Of a DNA stretch of 64,000 nucleotides, positions 19,008 through 27,430 are shown piece by piece. The stretch comes from Phyllobacterium bourgognense (lineage in GTDB: Bacteria > Pseudomonadota > Alphaproteobacteria > Rhizobiales > Rhizobiaceae), in contig NZ_QPJM01000005.1 in NCBI RefSeq assembly GCF_003337575.1, positions 186,001-250,000 on the forward strand. The letters are read 5' to 3'. The notes below the pieces were generated by a model that worked only from the letters and a program-made list of their open reading frames with translations, did not search any database and was not told the DNA's origin. Numbering within the stretch: position 1 is the stretch's first letter; each line of letters begins with the position of its first letter. Both the position numbers and the translations under genes were made by a program.

Positions 19008-21299
19008 GTGCCACGTGTGGGAATCACGACAGAGATGCTTTTATCGAATTCGGTCAACCTATCTGGAAATTCGACGGCTGGCGCGACGAGCGGCGGCATC
19101 CAGAAGTTTTATTCAAGGGCGGGAATTGCGACGGTTGTCCTCGCGCTTCTCACGACAGGCGTCACTTTTCTGATTCTGACCGGAATGACGCCAATCCACC
19201 CAGACAGCCAGACTACGTTGCTGCTCACAAGCATCAATGCGGCGCTGATTGCGGCGCTGATGATGCTCATCGGACGGGAAGCCTACCGTATCGCGCGGGC
19301 AAGGACACGCGGAAAAGCAGCATCGCGCCTACATGTGCGTCTAATCATACTGTTTTCGCTCGTCGCCGCCGTGCCGGCAATGATCGTCGCTATTGTCGCG
19401 TCCATTACACTCGATCTCGGCCTCGACCGCTGGTTCGAGATGCGGAGTACGACCATCGTCAATTCGTCGATCAGCCTCGCCAATTCCTACATTCAGGAAA
19501 GTGCACGCAACTTGCAGGGCACGACGCTGGAAATGGTCAATGACCTCGATAGCCAGCGCACGCTTTATAATCTCGATCGCAGCGGATTTACCCGTTTGCT
19601 CACGCAACAGGCGCTGGGGCGGGGGCTTCTTGCTGCATCACTTGTCAGGTCAAATGGTGAAACCGCTGTACGCGCCGACATCAAGACCGACATCGCCATA
19701 CCTGCAGTAGCAAGGTCGGTATTGGAGACTGCATCGGACGGCAAGCCCGTGCTTATTCCGCCAGAACAAACCAATCTCCTCAGTGCGGTCATCATGATGC
19801 GTGAAATACCGGGTCTGTTTCTGTATACGGTGAGGCCCGTCGATGCGGACATTCTCAGTTCGAGCCGATTGATGGAGAAACGAACCGCCGACGAGCAAGC
19901 AAGCGCCGGCGACGGGGTAACCACACAGATCCTTTTTGCATTGCTCTATTTCGGCCTGACCCTGACGCTGCTCCTATCGGCTATCTGGACTGGCATAGCT
20001 GTTGCTGACAGGCTCGTGCGCCCCATTCGGCTGTTGATTGGTGCTGCTGATGATGTGGCAACCGGTAATCTCGATGTCTCGGTTCCCGTACATCGCAATG
20101 ACGGGGATATCGGTTCTCTTTCGCAGACGTTCAACACAATGGTGCGGCAGTTGGGGACGCAGCGCAGTGATCTCGTTGCTGCCAAGGATCAGATCGATGA
20201 GCGGCGCCGGTTCTCCGAAGCGGTCCTTTCGGGTGTGACCGCTGGCGTTATCAGTGTGAATGGTGATGGTGTCATAGGCATTGTCAACCGGTCTGCTGAA
20301 ACGATGCTATCGCTCGACCCGGCAACCGCGATCGGCAAGAACCTGACTGCGCTCGTTCCGGAGATCGGACTGGTTTTCGAAGTCGCGCATGCAACGGGCC
20401 GCTCCGTCTATCGCGAGCAGGTGACCATGTCGCGTCGCGGCAGCGCGCGGACGTTTAACGTCCAGATTACCGTGGAAGATGCTGAATCGATTGATCATTC
20501 GTACGTTGTGACCGTGGATGACATCACCGATCTGGTGGAGGCGCAGCGTTCGTCCGCATGGGCTGACGTTGCAAGGCGCATCGCTCACGAGATCAAGAAT
20601 CCCCTGACGCCGATCCAACTTTCTGCTGAACGTCTGCGCCGCCGCTATAGCAAGGTGATTACCGAAGATCGGGAGGTTTTCGACCAATGTACCGAAACGA
20701 TCATTCGGCAGGTCGGTGATATAGGCCGCATGGTCGACGAATTTTCCTCCTTCGCGCGCATGCCGAAACCCGAAATCAAGGCAATGGACCTGCGGGAAGC
20801 ATTGCGGGAGGCGTCTTTTCTCGTGGAAGTCAGCCGCAGCGATATCCGTTTCGAACGGGATTTTGGCAGTACCCCGCTCATCGGCCAGTTCGACAGTCGT
20901 TTAATGGGACAGGCTTTCGGAAATGTCATCAAGAATGCAGCTGAATCCGTTGAATCCATTGTGAAAGAGACTCATGCCAACGGACACATTCTCGTCAGAT
21001 CCAGACAGGACGACGCGACGATCGTGGTGGAGATTCTTGATAACGGCAAAGGCCTGCCGCGCGAACATCGCCAGCGGCTGCTGGAGCCGTACATGACGAC
21101 ACGCGAAAAGGGTACCGGACTTGGTCTTGCTATCGTCAAAAAGATTGTCGAGGACCACGCTGGACACCTCGAATTGCATGACGCGCCGGAAGATTTTTAC
21201 GGGGGCCGTGGCGCCATGATCCGCATGACTTTCCCAACCACACAGACCGTTACGCCGGTCGAAGCAGCGACCGATAAATCGGCAAAACAGGTGAATTAG
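19008..21299 (+). CDS. ntrY: Nitrogen regulation sensor kinase NtrY
   Basis: Membrane histidine kinase paired with NtrX, 763 residues. Two helices at about 37-60 and 68-88 and further hydrophobic segments near 110-133 and 305-330 frame an extracytoplasmic region. They are followed by HAMP (RLVRPIRLLIGAADDVATGNLDV), PAS (FSEAVLSGVTAGVISVNGDG), the phospho-His in [20 protein letters not shown], the N-box NVIKNAAESVE and G-boxes DNGKGLP and GTGLGLAIV. Starts possible are GTG 19008 or ATG 19035; neither has a strong ribosome site. ntrX begins one base after its stop. Confidence 0.95.
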   Translation: MPRVGITTEMLLSNSVNLSGNSTAGATSGGIQKFYSRAGIATVVLALLTTGVTFLILTGMTPIHPDSQTTLLLTSINAALIAALMMLIGREAYRIARARTRGKAASRLHVRLIILFSLVAAVPAMIVAIVASITLDLGLDRWFEMRSTTIVNSSISLANSYIQESARNLQGTTLEMVNDLDSQRTLYNLDRSGFTRLLTQQALGRGLLAASLVRSNGETAVRADIKTDIAIPAVARSVLETASDGKPVLIPPEQTNLLSAVIMMREIPGLFLYTVRPVDADILSSSRLMEKRTADEQASAGDGVTTQILFALLYFGLTLTLLLSAIWTGIAVADRLVRPIRLLIGAADDVATGNLDVSVPVHRNDGDIGSLSQTFNTMVRQLGTQRSDLVAAKDQIDERRRFSEAVLSGVTAGVISVNGDGVIGIVNRSAETMLSLDPATAIGKNLTALVPEIGLVFEVAHATGRSVYREQVTMSRRGSARTFNVQITVEDAESIDHSYVVTVDDITDLVEAQRSSAWADVARRIAHEIKNPLTPIQLSAERLRRRYSKVITEDREVFDQCTETIIRQVGDIGRMVDEFSSFARMPKPEIKAMDLREALREASFLVEVSRSDIRFERDFGSTPLIGQFDSRLMGQAFGNVIKNAAESVESIVKETHANGHILVRSRQDDATIVVEILDNGKGLPREHRQRLLEPYMTTREKGTGLGLAIVKKIVEDHAGHLELHDAPEDFYGGRGAMIRMTFPTTQTVTPVEAATDKSAKQVN

Positions 21300-21300
21300 T

Positions 21301-22662
21301 ATGGCATCTGACATTCTTGTGGTCGACGATGAGGTCGACATCCGTGAGCTTGTGGCTGGCATTCTCAGCGACGAAGGCTATGAGGCCCGCGTAGCGTCCG
21401 ACGCGGATAGCGCGCTCGCTTCGATAGACGACCGCATACCCCGGTTGATTTTCCTCGACATCTGGATGCAGGGCAGCCGTCTGGATGGCCTGGCGCTCCT
21501 GGACGAGATCAAGCTGCGGCACCCGGAGATCCCGGTTGTTATGATTTCTGGCCACGGCAATATCGAAACGGCCGTTTCGGCCATTCGCCGCGGTGCTTAT
21601 GATTTTATCGAGAAGCCTTTCAAGGCTGACCGTTTGATCCTGATTGCCGAGCGCGCCTTGGAAACATCGAAACTGCGCCGCGAGGTTTCCGACTTGCGCA
21701 AGCGCTCGAGCGAAAGCTTTGAACTTCTTGGCAGTTCGCTCTCCATGAACCACCTCCGCCAGACCATTGAACGGGTTGCGCCAACCAACAGCCGCATCAT
21801 GATCACAGGGCCTTCCGGTGCAGGCAAGGAACTCACCGCGCGTGCCATTCATGCCCTGTCAACACGTTCCAAGGGGCCGTTCGTCAATCTGAACGCGGCA
21901 ACTATCACTCCAGAACGAATGGAAGTCGAACTATTTGGCACCGAATCCGATGGTGGTGAGCGCAAGGTCGGCGCCCTGGAAGAAGCGCATGGCGGCATTC
22001 TCTACCTGAACGAGATAGCCGATATGCCGCGAGAGACCCAAAACAAGATCCTTCGCGTTTTGGTGGATCAGCAGTTCGAGCGGGTCGGGGGCACCAAGCG
22101 GATCAAGGTCGATGTTCGTATTATTTCCTCGACCGCACAGAACCTCGAGGCAATGATTGCCGAGGGACGTTTCCGCGAAGATCTGTTTCATCGGCTCGCG
22201 GTCGTTCCGGTCATCGTCCCGCCATTGGCTGACCGGCGTGATGATATTCCTGCGCTTGTAGAGTTCTTTATGGGGCAGATCGCCGATCAGGCGGGTATCA
22301 AGCCGCGAAAGATTGGCCCCGATGCCATGGCAGTGCTGCAGTCGCATTCATGGCCGGGCAACATTCGTCAGTTGCGCAACAATATCGAGCGCCTGATCAT
22401 TCTTGCCCGGGGCGACGATCCTGAATCGGTGATTACCGCTGATCTGCTGCCCGCCGAGATTGGTGATACACTGCCAAAACCACCTACGGAATCGGACCAG
22501 CACATCATGGCGCTGCCATTGCGCGAGGCACGCGAGCGGTTTGAGAAGGAATATCTGATCGCCCAGATCAATCGTTTTGGCGGAAACATCTCACGCACGG
22601 CCGAGTTCGTTGGCATGGAACGGTCCGCACTGCACCGCAAGCTCAAGTCTCTCGGAGTCTGA
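21301..22662 (+). CDS. ntrX: Response regulator NtrX
   Basis: NtrY partner, 453 residues, NtrC-like layout: receiver with Asp53 in FLDIWMQG, a AAA+ domain with Walker A TGPSGAGKE and Walker B GGILYLNEI, and a C-terminal Fis-type helix (GGNISRTAEFVGMERSALHRKL). The sigma-54 contact loop is missing: where NtrC has GAFTGA, this protein reads FGTESDGGERKVGALEEAHGG. As in other rhizobial and Brucella NtrX proteins known to me, it should bind DNA but not open sigma-54 promoters by the usual mechanism. Known roles of NtrYX elsewhere include nitrogen and low-oxygen control. Confidence 0.95.
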   Translation: MASDILVVDDEVDIRELVAGILSDEGYEARVASDADSALASIDDRIPRLIFLDIWMQGSRLDGLALLDEIKLRHPEIPVVMISGHGNIETAVSAIRRGAYDFIEKPFKADRLILIAERALETSKLRREVSDLRKRSSESFELLGSSLSMNHLRQTIERVAPTNSRIMITGPSGAGKELTARAIHALSTRSKGPFVNLNAATITPERMEVELFGTESDGGERKVGALEEAHGGILYLNEIADMPRETQNKILRVLVDQQFERVGGTKRIKVDVRIISSTAQNLEAMIAEGRFREDLFHRLAVVPVIVPPLADRRDDIPALVEFFMGQIADQAGIKPRKIGPDAMAVLQSHSWPGNIRQLRNNIERLIILARGDDPESVITADLLPAEIGDTLPKPPTESDQHIMALPLREARERFEKEYLIAQINRFGGNISRTAEFVGMERSALHRKLKSLGV

Positions 22663-22696
22663 TCAAAGCATCTAGTTTTGGCAGCCCTTCGACGTC

Positions 22697-22712
22697 GGGC
22701 ACACCCCTTGCT
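22697..22712 (+). promoter_or_regulatory. Candidate sigma-54 promoter (-24/-12)
   Basis: GGGCACACCCCTTGCT matches the sigma-54 consensus TGGCAC-N5-TTGCW except for the first base, with the required ten bases between the -24 GG and -12 GC. It lies after ntrX and about 62 bases before the MBL-fold start. Motif match only. Confidence 0.35.
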
Positions 22713-22773
22713 CCCGATTTGCATGAACGCTTAATGCAATGTCGTGGAACAGCACCAGAAAGAGACCAGCGGT

Positions 22774-23538
22774 ATGAAATTGCAACTCCTTCGCAACGCA
22801 ACGCTGAAACTTGACTATGCCGGCACGACTATCCTGATCGATCCGGATTTCGGGTCGAAGCACAGCCGTCCATCGTTCACGGGCCGCTCACCCAATCCAA
22901 TGGTCGAGCTGCCGGTATCGACGGATGAAATCCTTGCCGGAGTGGAACTTGTCATTGTTTCGCATCTGCATGCGGATCATTTCGACAAGGTCGCGCAGGA
23001 GCTTGTTCCCAAGCATTTGCCTCTCATTTGCCAACCCGGCGACGAAGAAAAAATCCGGTCATTCGGCTTTATCGACGTTACGCCTCTGACGGACGGATTG
23101 ACATATGAAGGTATTCATTTGACCCGTCGCGACGGCAACCACGGCTCTGGTCCTGTGCTCGAAAAGATGGGAAACGTCATTGGCCTCACGATCGAGGCAG
23201 AGGGCGAACCATCGATCTATTGGGCTGGCGATACGATCCTCTATCCGCCCGTGCGCGAAGCAATTGCTACATTTGCTCCGGACATTATCATCACCCATTC
23301 CTGCGGGGCCAAATGGGACGGTCTGCTGATTGTCATGGATGCCGAACAGACTGTCGATGTCTGCCGTATTGCTCCCGAAGATACGAGAATCATAGCAACC
23401 CATATGGAAGCGTTGGATCACGCAACTGTTTCCCGCGATGATCTGCAGGCCTATGCGAAGGCTCACGACATCGCTAAGCATAAGCTGCTTATTCCCAGCG
23501 ACGGAGAGATTCTCCATCTCTCCGCCCCGAACGCATGA
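22774..23538 (+). CDS. MBL-fold metal-dependent hydrolase (UlaG-like)
   Basis: A 254-residue cytoplasmic metallo-beta-lactamase-fold hydrolase. Visible are the N-terminal LLRNATLKLDYAGTTILIDP, the metal motif SHLHADHFD, the later IYWAGDT and the C-terminal ATHMEALDH carrying another metal His. It is similar in layout to UlaG or UPF0173 enzymes; substrate unknown. The GTG at 22744 is an alternative start, but the ATG at 22774 matches the fold's first strand. The stop overlaps the next gene by four bases. A sigma-54-like sequence lies just upstream. Confidence 0.85.
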   Translation: MKLQLLRNATLKLDYAGTTILIDPDFGSKHSRPSFTGRSPNPMVELPVSTDEILAGVELVIVSHLHADHFDKVAQELVPKHLPLICQPGDEEKIRSFGFIDVTPLTDGLTYEGIHLTRRDGNHGSGPVLEKMGNVIGLTIEAEGEPSIYWAGDTILYPPVREAIATFAPDIIITHSCGAKWDGLLIVMDAEQTVDVCRIAPEDTRIIATHMEALDHATVSRDDLQAYAKAHDIAKHKLLIPSDGEILHLSAPNA

Positions 23539-23546
23539 GATCAACA

Positions 23547-24650
23547 ATGCCAAAAACCTTTGCTTTCGTCGGTAACCTGAATCGCAATGCCTTGCCCGGT
23601 AAGGGAAAGGGCATCAGTGTCTTTCAATTCGATGGTGAGACGGGAGATATGACGCTCGCAAGCGAGTATCTGGCGATCGACAATCCGGGGTATCTAGCGA
23701 TTGACGAGAAGCGCAAGCGCCTCTACGCCGCTGTGGAAGTTCCGGCGTGGAACGAGAATATCGCCGCAGCCTTCGACATTGATCCCTCGACCGGTGCCCT
23801 GTCCTATATCAATATGCAATCGACGTTGGGTAACACTACCTGTCATCTCGGTTTCGACCAGACCCGCGAAATGATCTTCGCGTCGAACTACACGGTCGCC
23901 GAGCTGGGAGCGCGGCCGGGTAACGCGATCGCTGCGTTTGCCCTACGTGCAGACGGCGGGCTGGAGCCCGCCTTTGCCGCTGCGATCCACGAAGGCCAAA
24001 ACGCAATCCTGCCGACCGACAAGCGCCAGCACGGCCATTGTGCGATTGCAAGCCCCGACAATCGGACGGTCTTTGTCTGCGACCTCGGGCTCGACCGGAT
24101 CATGGCCTATGCACTGCCGAAGAAGGGCGAAAGCCTGGCCCTTGCCGTAACACCATTTACGCAAATGCCAGAAGGGGCCGGCCCGCGCCACATGGTATTT
24201 CACCCAAATGGCAAAATTGCCTATGTCATCAACGAGTTGAATAGCACCGTTTCCGTTTTGGATTACAATCCGGCAACCGCTGCGCTCATGGTGATCCAGA
24301 CATTGCCGGCACTGCCGGAGGGCTTTACCGGAACCAATACCTGCGCGGAAATCGCCGTAAGCCCCGACGGTCGGTTCCTTTATGGATCCAACCGAGGTCA
24401 CAACAGCATTGTCAGCTATGCTATCGCAGCTTCGGGTGAAATTGCCTTGATCGGCTGGACACCATCGCAAGGGATTGGTCCGCGCAATTTCGCAATTGAC
24501 CCGTCCGGCAAGTTCATGCTGGTTGCCAATCAGAAAGGCGGCGGGATTGCCATCTTCAAACGCGATATTCATGCGGGTGCGCTTGAGGATACCGGCAAAC
24601 GCGTTGCACTGGAGACGCCCATGCGCATCGTATTCGGTACATTCCACTAA
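23547..24650 (+). CDS. Lactonase-family beta-propeller protein
   Basis: A 367-residue seven-bladed propeller-type protein of the lactonase family (related to YbhE 6-phosphogluconolactonase). Repeated blades contain the SPDGRFLYGSNRG, FHPNGKIAYVINE and IDPSGKFMLVANQ segments, the typical NRG/NE motifs of this family. Whether the substrate is 6-phosphogluconolactone is not shown. The start is either ATG 23535, overlapping the MBL gene stop, or ATG 23547; I list the latter because MPKTFAFVGN begins the first strand. The D-amino-acid aminotransferase follows 11 bases later, so the three genes probably form an operon. Confidence 0.85.
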   Translation: MPKTFAFVGNLNRNALPGKGKGISVFQFDGETGDMTLASEYLAIDNPGYLAIDEKRKRLYAAVEVPAWNENIAAAFDIDPSTGALSYINMQSTLGNTTCHLGFDQTREMIFASNYTVAELGARPGNAIAAFALRADGGLEPAFAAAIHEGQNAILPTDKRQHGHCAIASPDNRTVFVCDLGLDRIMAYALPKKGESLALAVTPFTQMPEGAGPRHMVFHPNGKIAYVINELNSTVSVLDYNPATAALMVIQTLPALPEGFTGTNTCAEIAVSPDGRFLYGSNRGHNSIVSYAIAASGEIALIGWTPSQGIGPRNFAIDPSGKFMLVANQKGGGIAIFKRDIHAGALEDTGKRVALETPMRIVFGTFH

Positions 24651-24661
24651 AAGGAGACGCG

Positions 24662-25528
24662 ATGTCGCGCATTGCCTATGTAAACGGTCAATATGTCCAG
24701 CATTCGGAAGCTGGTATCCACATCGAGGACCGCGGCTACCAGTTCGCCGACGGTGTCTATGAAGTCTGCGAAATAGCACGTGGCAATATCATGGACATGA
24801 CCCGCCACCTCGACCGGTTGAACCGTTCGCTGTCAGAATTGAAGATTTCCTGGCCGATGGCACGCAAGGCACTCCAGATCATTATCAAGGAAGTCGTCCG
24901 GCGGAACCGGGTTCACGACGGTCTTGTCTATTTGCAAATCACGCGCGGCGTTGCCAGGCGCGATCACGTGTTTCCGTCGCCGGATACGCCACCAGCCATC
25001 GTCGTCACCGCCAAGCGCACCAGCCCTGCAGTATCTTCTGCACGGGCAGCCAAGGGCATCAAGGTGATAACTGTGCCAGAAAACCGCTGGGAGCGGGTCG
25101 ACATCAAATCCATTGGTTTGTTGCCGAATGTAATGGCCCGCCAGCAGGCGAAGGACCAAGGTGCTCAGGAGGCATGGTTCATCGATAGCGATGGTATCGT
25201 AAAGGAGGGCGCCGCGACGAATGCCTGGATCGTCACCAAGGATGGCGTTCTGGTCACCCGTCCCGCCGAGAGCGGAATCCTGCGCGGTATCACTCGCACC
25301 ACCATTTTCGACGTGGCAGAAAGGTTGGGGCTGAAGATCGAGGAGAGGGGCTTTTCTGTCGATGAAGCAAAGAAGGCCAAGGAAGTTTTCATGACCGCTG
25401 CGTCAACAGTCGTCATGCCAATCGTTGCGATCGACGGCGAATCGGTAGCAAATGGCCATCCTGGAACAACTACACTTTCCTTGCGGGAAGCGTTTTTTGA
25501 CATTGCGGAAAAAACGCCATCCTGTTAA
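24662..25528 (+). CDS. dat: D-amino-acid aminotransferase (PLP fold type IV)
   Basis: A class IV aminotransferase of 288 residues. It shows the IHIEDRGYQFADGVYE motif, HLDRLNRS, the PLP lysine in VDIKSIGLLPNVMARQ, GAQEAWFID, the GAATNAWIV phosphate-contact segment and ILRGITR. Residue choices resemble D-alanine transaminase rather than branched-chain aminotransferase, but the two are hard to separate by eye. It would interconvert D-amino acids and 2-oxo acids in peptidoglycan precursor metabolism. AAAGGAG precedes the ATG. Placement upstream of hfq is common in Rhizobiales. Confidence 0.88.
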   Translation: MSRIAYVNGQYVQHSEAGIHIEDRGYQFADGVYEVCEIARGNIMDMTRHLDRLNRSLSELKISWPMARKALQIIIKEVVRRNRVHDGLVYLQITRGVARRDHVFPSPDTPPAIVVTAKRTSPAVSSARAAKGIKVITVPENRWERVDIKSIGLLPNVMARQQAKDQGAQEAWFIDSDGIVKEGAATNAWIVTKDGVLVTRPAESGILRGITRTTIFDVAERLGLKIEERGFSVDEAKKAKEVFMTAASTVVMPIVAIDGESVANGHPGTTTLSLREAFFDIAEKTPSC

Positions 25529-25651
25529 CCGGAGAGTGAGGGGACTAACAGAGCGCTATTTTTCACCTCCTGCTGGAGCAAAGAAAGTTTTGCTTCCGCC
25601 GCAGAATTTTGTATGAGACACGTTTGCTGATCGCATAAAAGGACAAAAACA

Positions 25652-25891
25652 ATGGCTGAACGATCGCAGAATCTTCAGGACCTTTTTCTGAATTCAGTCA
25701 GAAAACAGAAGATTTCTCTGACAATATTCCTCATTAATGGTGTGAAACTGACTGGAATTGTCACGTCTTTCGACAATTTTTGTGTGCTTTTACGCCGTGA
25801 CGGTCATTCGCAGCTCGTCTATAAACATGCGATCTCGACCATTATGCCCAGCCAGCCCGTGCAGATGTTCGAAGTTGAAGAGAGCGAATAA
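25652..25891 (+). CDS. hfq: RNA chaperone Hfq
   Basis: A 79-residue Sm-like protein that forms hexamers and helps small RNAs pair with mRNAs. The Sm1 motif ([19 protein letters not shown]) and Sm2 motif [10 protein letters not shown] are intact, with the conserved N-terminal QNLQDLFLN. The C-terminal tail is short, as is usual in alphaproteobacteria. AAAGGAC lies nine bases before the ATG. The 123-base AT-rich gap upstream should hold its promoter. hflX follows after six bases. Confidence 0.97.
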   Translation: MAERSQNLQDLFLNSVRKQKISLTIFLINGVKLTGIVTSFDNFCVLLRRDGHSQLVYKHAISTIMPSQPVQMFEVEESE

Positions 25892-25897
25892 CTACTT

Positions 25898-27310
25898 TTG
25901 ACAAAAGAAACGACGCGTAACGCACAGAACAATGGTGGGTCGACCGGCAACGGTGAAACCGCCAGAGAACCTACGCGTGCTATCGTAGTTGTGCCTGTCC
26001 TGCCACAGCGGTTTGCCGATGGCGGCAGTTCCGACGGCAGCGGGCGCTCGCAATTCCGACGTGAATTTCAGCGCAGCGACGATGCGCGGCTTGAGGAAGC
26101 GGAAGGGTTGGCGCGCGCCATCGACCTCGACATTGTACATTCCGATATCGTGCAGGTTTCTGCGCCGCGGCCGGCTACTTTGCTCGGAACCGGCAAGGTA
26201 GAAACCATTGGCGAGATCATTGAAGCTTCGCATGCGGAACTGGTAATCGTCGACCATTCGTTGACACCGGTGCAGCAGCGCAATCTCGAAAAAGAATGGA
26301 ATGCCAAGGTTCTCGACAGGACAGGCCTCATTCTCGAAATTTTTGGCCGCCGCGCCCAGACGAAGGAAGGTGCGCTGCAGGTCGAACTCGCGCATCTGAC
26401 CTATCAGAAGGGCCGCTTGGTGCGCAGCTGGACCCACTTGGAGCGTCAGCGCGGTGGTGGCGGCTTCCTTGGTGGTCCGGGTGAAACGCAGATCGAGGCC
26501 GACAGACGCGCCCTGCAGGAAAAGATACTGCGCATCAAGCGCGAGCTTGAGACGGTCGTTCGCACGCGTACGCTGCACCGGGCCAAACGCAAGAAGGTGC
26601 CGCATCCAGTTGTTGCCCTGGTTGGCTATACCAACGCTGGAAAATCCACGCTGTTCAACCGGCTGACTGGCGCAGGGGTCGTTGCGGAAGACATGCTCTT
26701 CGCGACGCTTGACCCGACGCTGCGGCGCATCAAGCTCGAACATGGCGAGACGATCATTCTCTCGGATACTGTTGGTTTCATTTCCAACCTGCCGACCCAT
26801 CTGGTCGCCGCCTTCCGCGCGACACTGGAAGAAGTGGTCGAGGCTGATCTTATCCTGCATGTGCGCGATATTTCCGATCCGGACACCGCTGCGCAGGCGG
26901 AAGATGTGCACGCGATCATGGAAAGCCTCGGCATCGAGCGCGGCGATACGAAGCGGATCATCGAAGTCTGGAACAAGATCGATCTGCTGGATGATGCCGG
27001 CCGCGAGGCAGCGCAGCGCTTGAGCGCCGCGGCGATTGGCAATGAACATCCGATCCCGGTCTCGGCGATCACGGGTGAGGGCGTGGACGCCCTGCTCAAG
27101 GAAATCGAGGACCGGATCGCCGGCAAACTCACCAAGGTCAAGGTCACGCTACAGCATAACCAGATGCGGCTCATGGACTGGATTTATCAGCACTCCAGCA
27201 ATGTGAAGCGCAAGGATCTCGATGACGGCTCGATCGCCTTGACGATGGATATGACAGTCAATTCGCAGGCAATACTCGACGAGAAGATGCTGAGCAGGGG
27301 CAGCAGGTAA
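25898..27310 (+). CDS. hflX: Ribosome-associated GTPase HflX
   Basis: A GTPase that splits stalled ribosomes, 470 residues. The N-terminal HflX domain (about 50-220) includes ATLLGTGKVETI, VDHSLTPVQQRNLEKEW and the Gly-rich GGGGFLGGPGETQIEADRR. The G domain shows G1 GYTNAGKS, G3 DTVGF and G4 NKID. The start is a TTG at 25898, six bases after hfq, with a weak ribosome site; the N-terminal 30 residues are polar and low-complexity. hfq-hflX is the conserved arrangement, so the weak start may depend on coupling to hfq. Confidence 0.95.
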   Translation: MTKETTRNAQNNGGSTGNGETAREPTRAIVVVPVLPQRFADGGSSDGSGRSQFRREFQRSDDARLEEAEGLARAIDLDIVHSDIVQVSAPRPATLLGTGKVETIGEIIEASHAELVIVDHSLTPVQQRNLEKEWNAKVLDRTGLILEIFGRRAQTKEGALQVELAHLTYQKGRLVRSWTHLERQRGGGGFLGGPGETQIEADRRALQEKILRIKRELETVVRTRTLHRAKRKKVPHPVVALVGYTNAGKSTLFNRLTGAGVVAEDMLFATLDPTLRRIKLEHGETIILSDTVGFISNLPTHLVAAFRATLEEVVEADLILHVRDISDPDTAAQAEDVHAIMESLGIERGDTKRIIEVWNKIDLLDDAGREAAQRLSAAAIGNEHPIPVSAITGEGVDALLKEIEDRIAGKLTKVKVTLQHNQMRLMDWIYQHSSNVKRKDLDDGSIALTMDMTVNSQAILDEKMLSRGSR

Positions 27311-27430
27311 GGCACCTTACTTCGCCGACTAGTCTTCCTGCCGCAGCTCTTCCATCGCCATAACACGCGCTCATTTCATGGGGCGCCGGGCGAGGGCAGC
27401 CAAGCTACCCCCGCCTACAGGCGATGCCTC

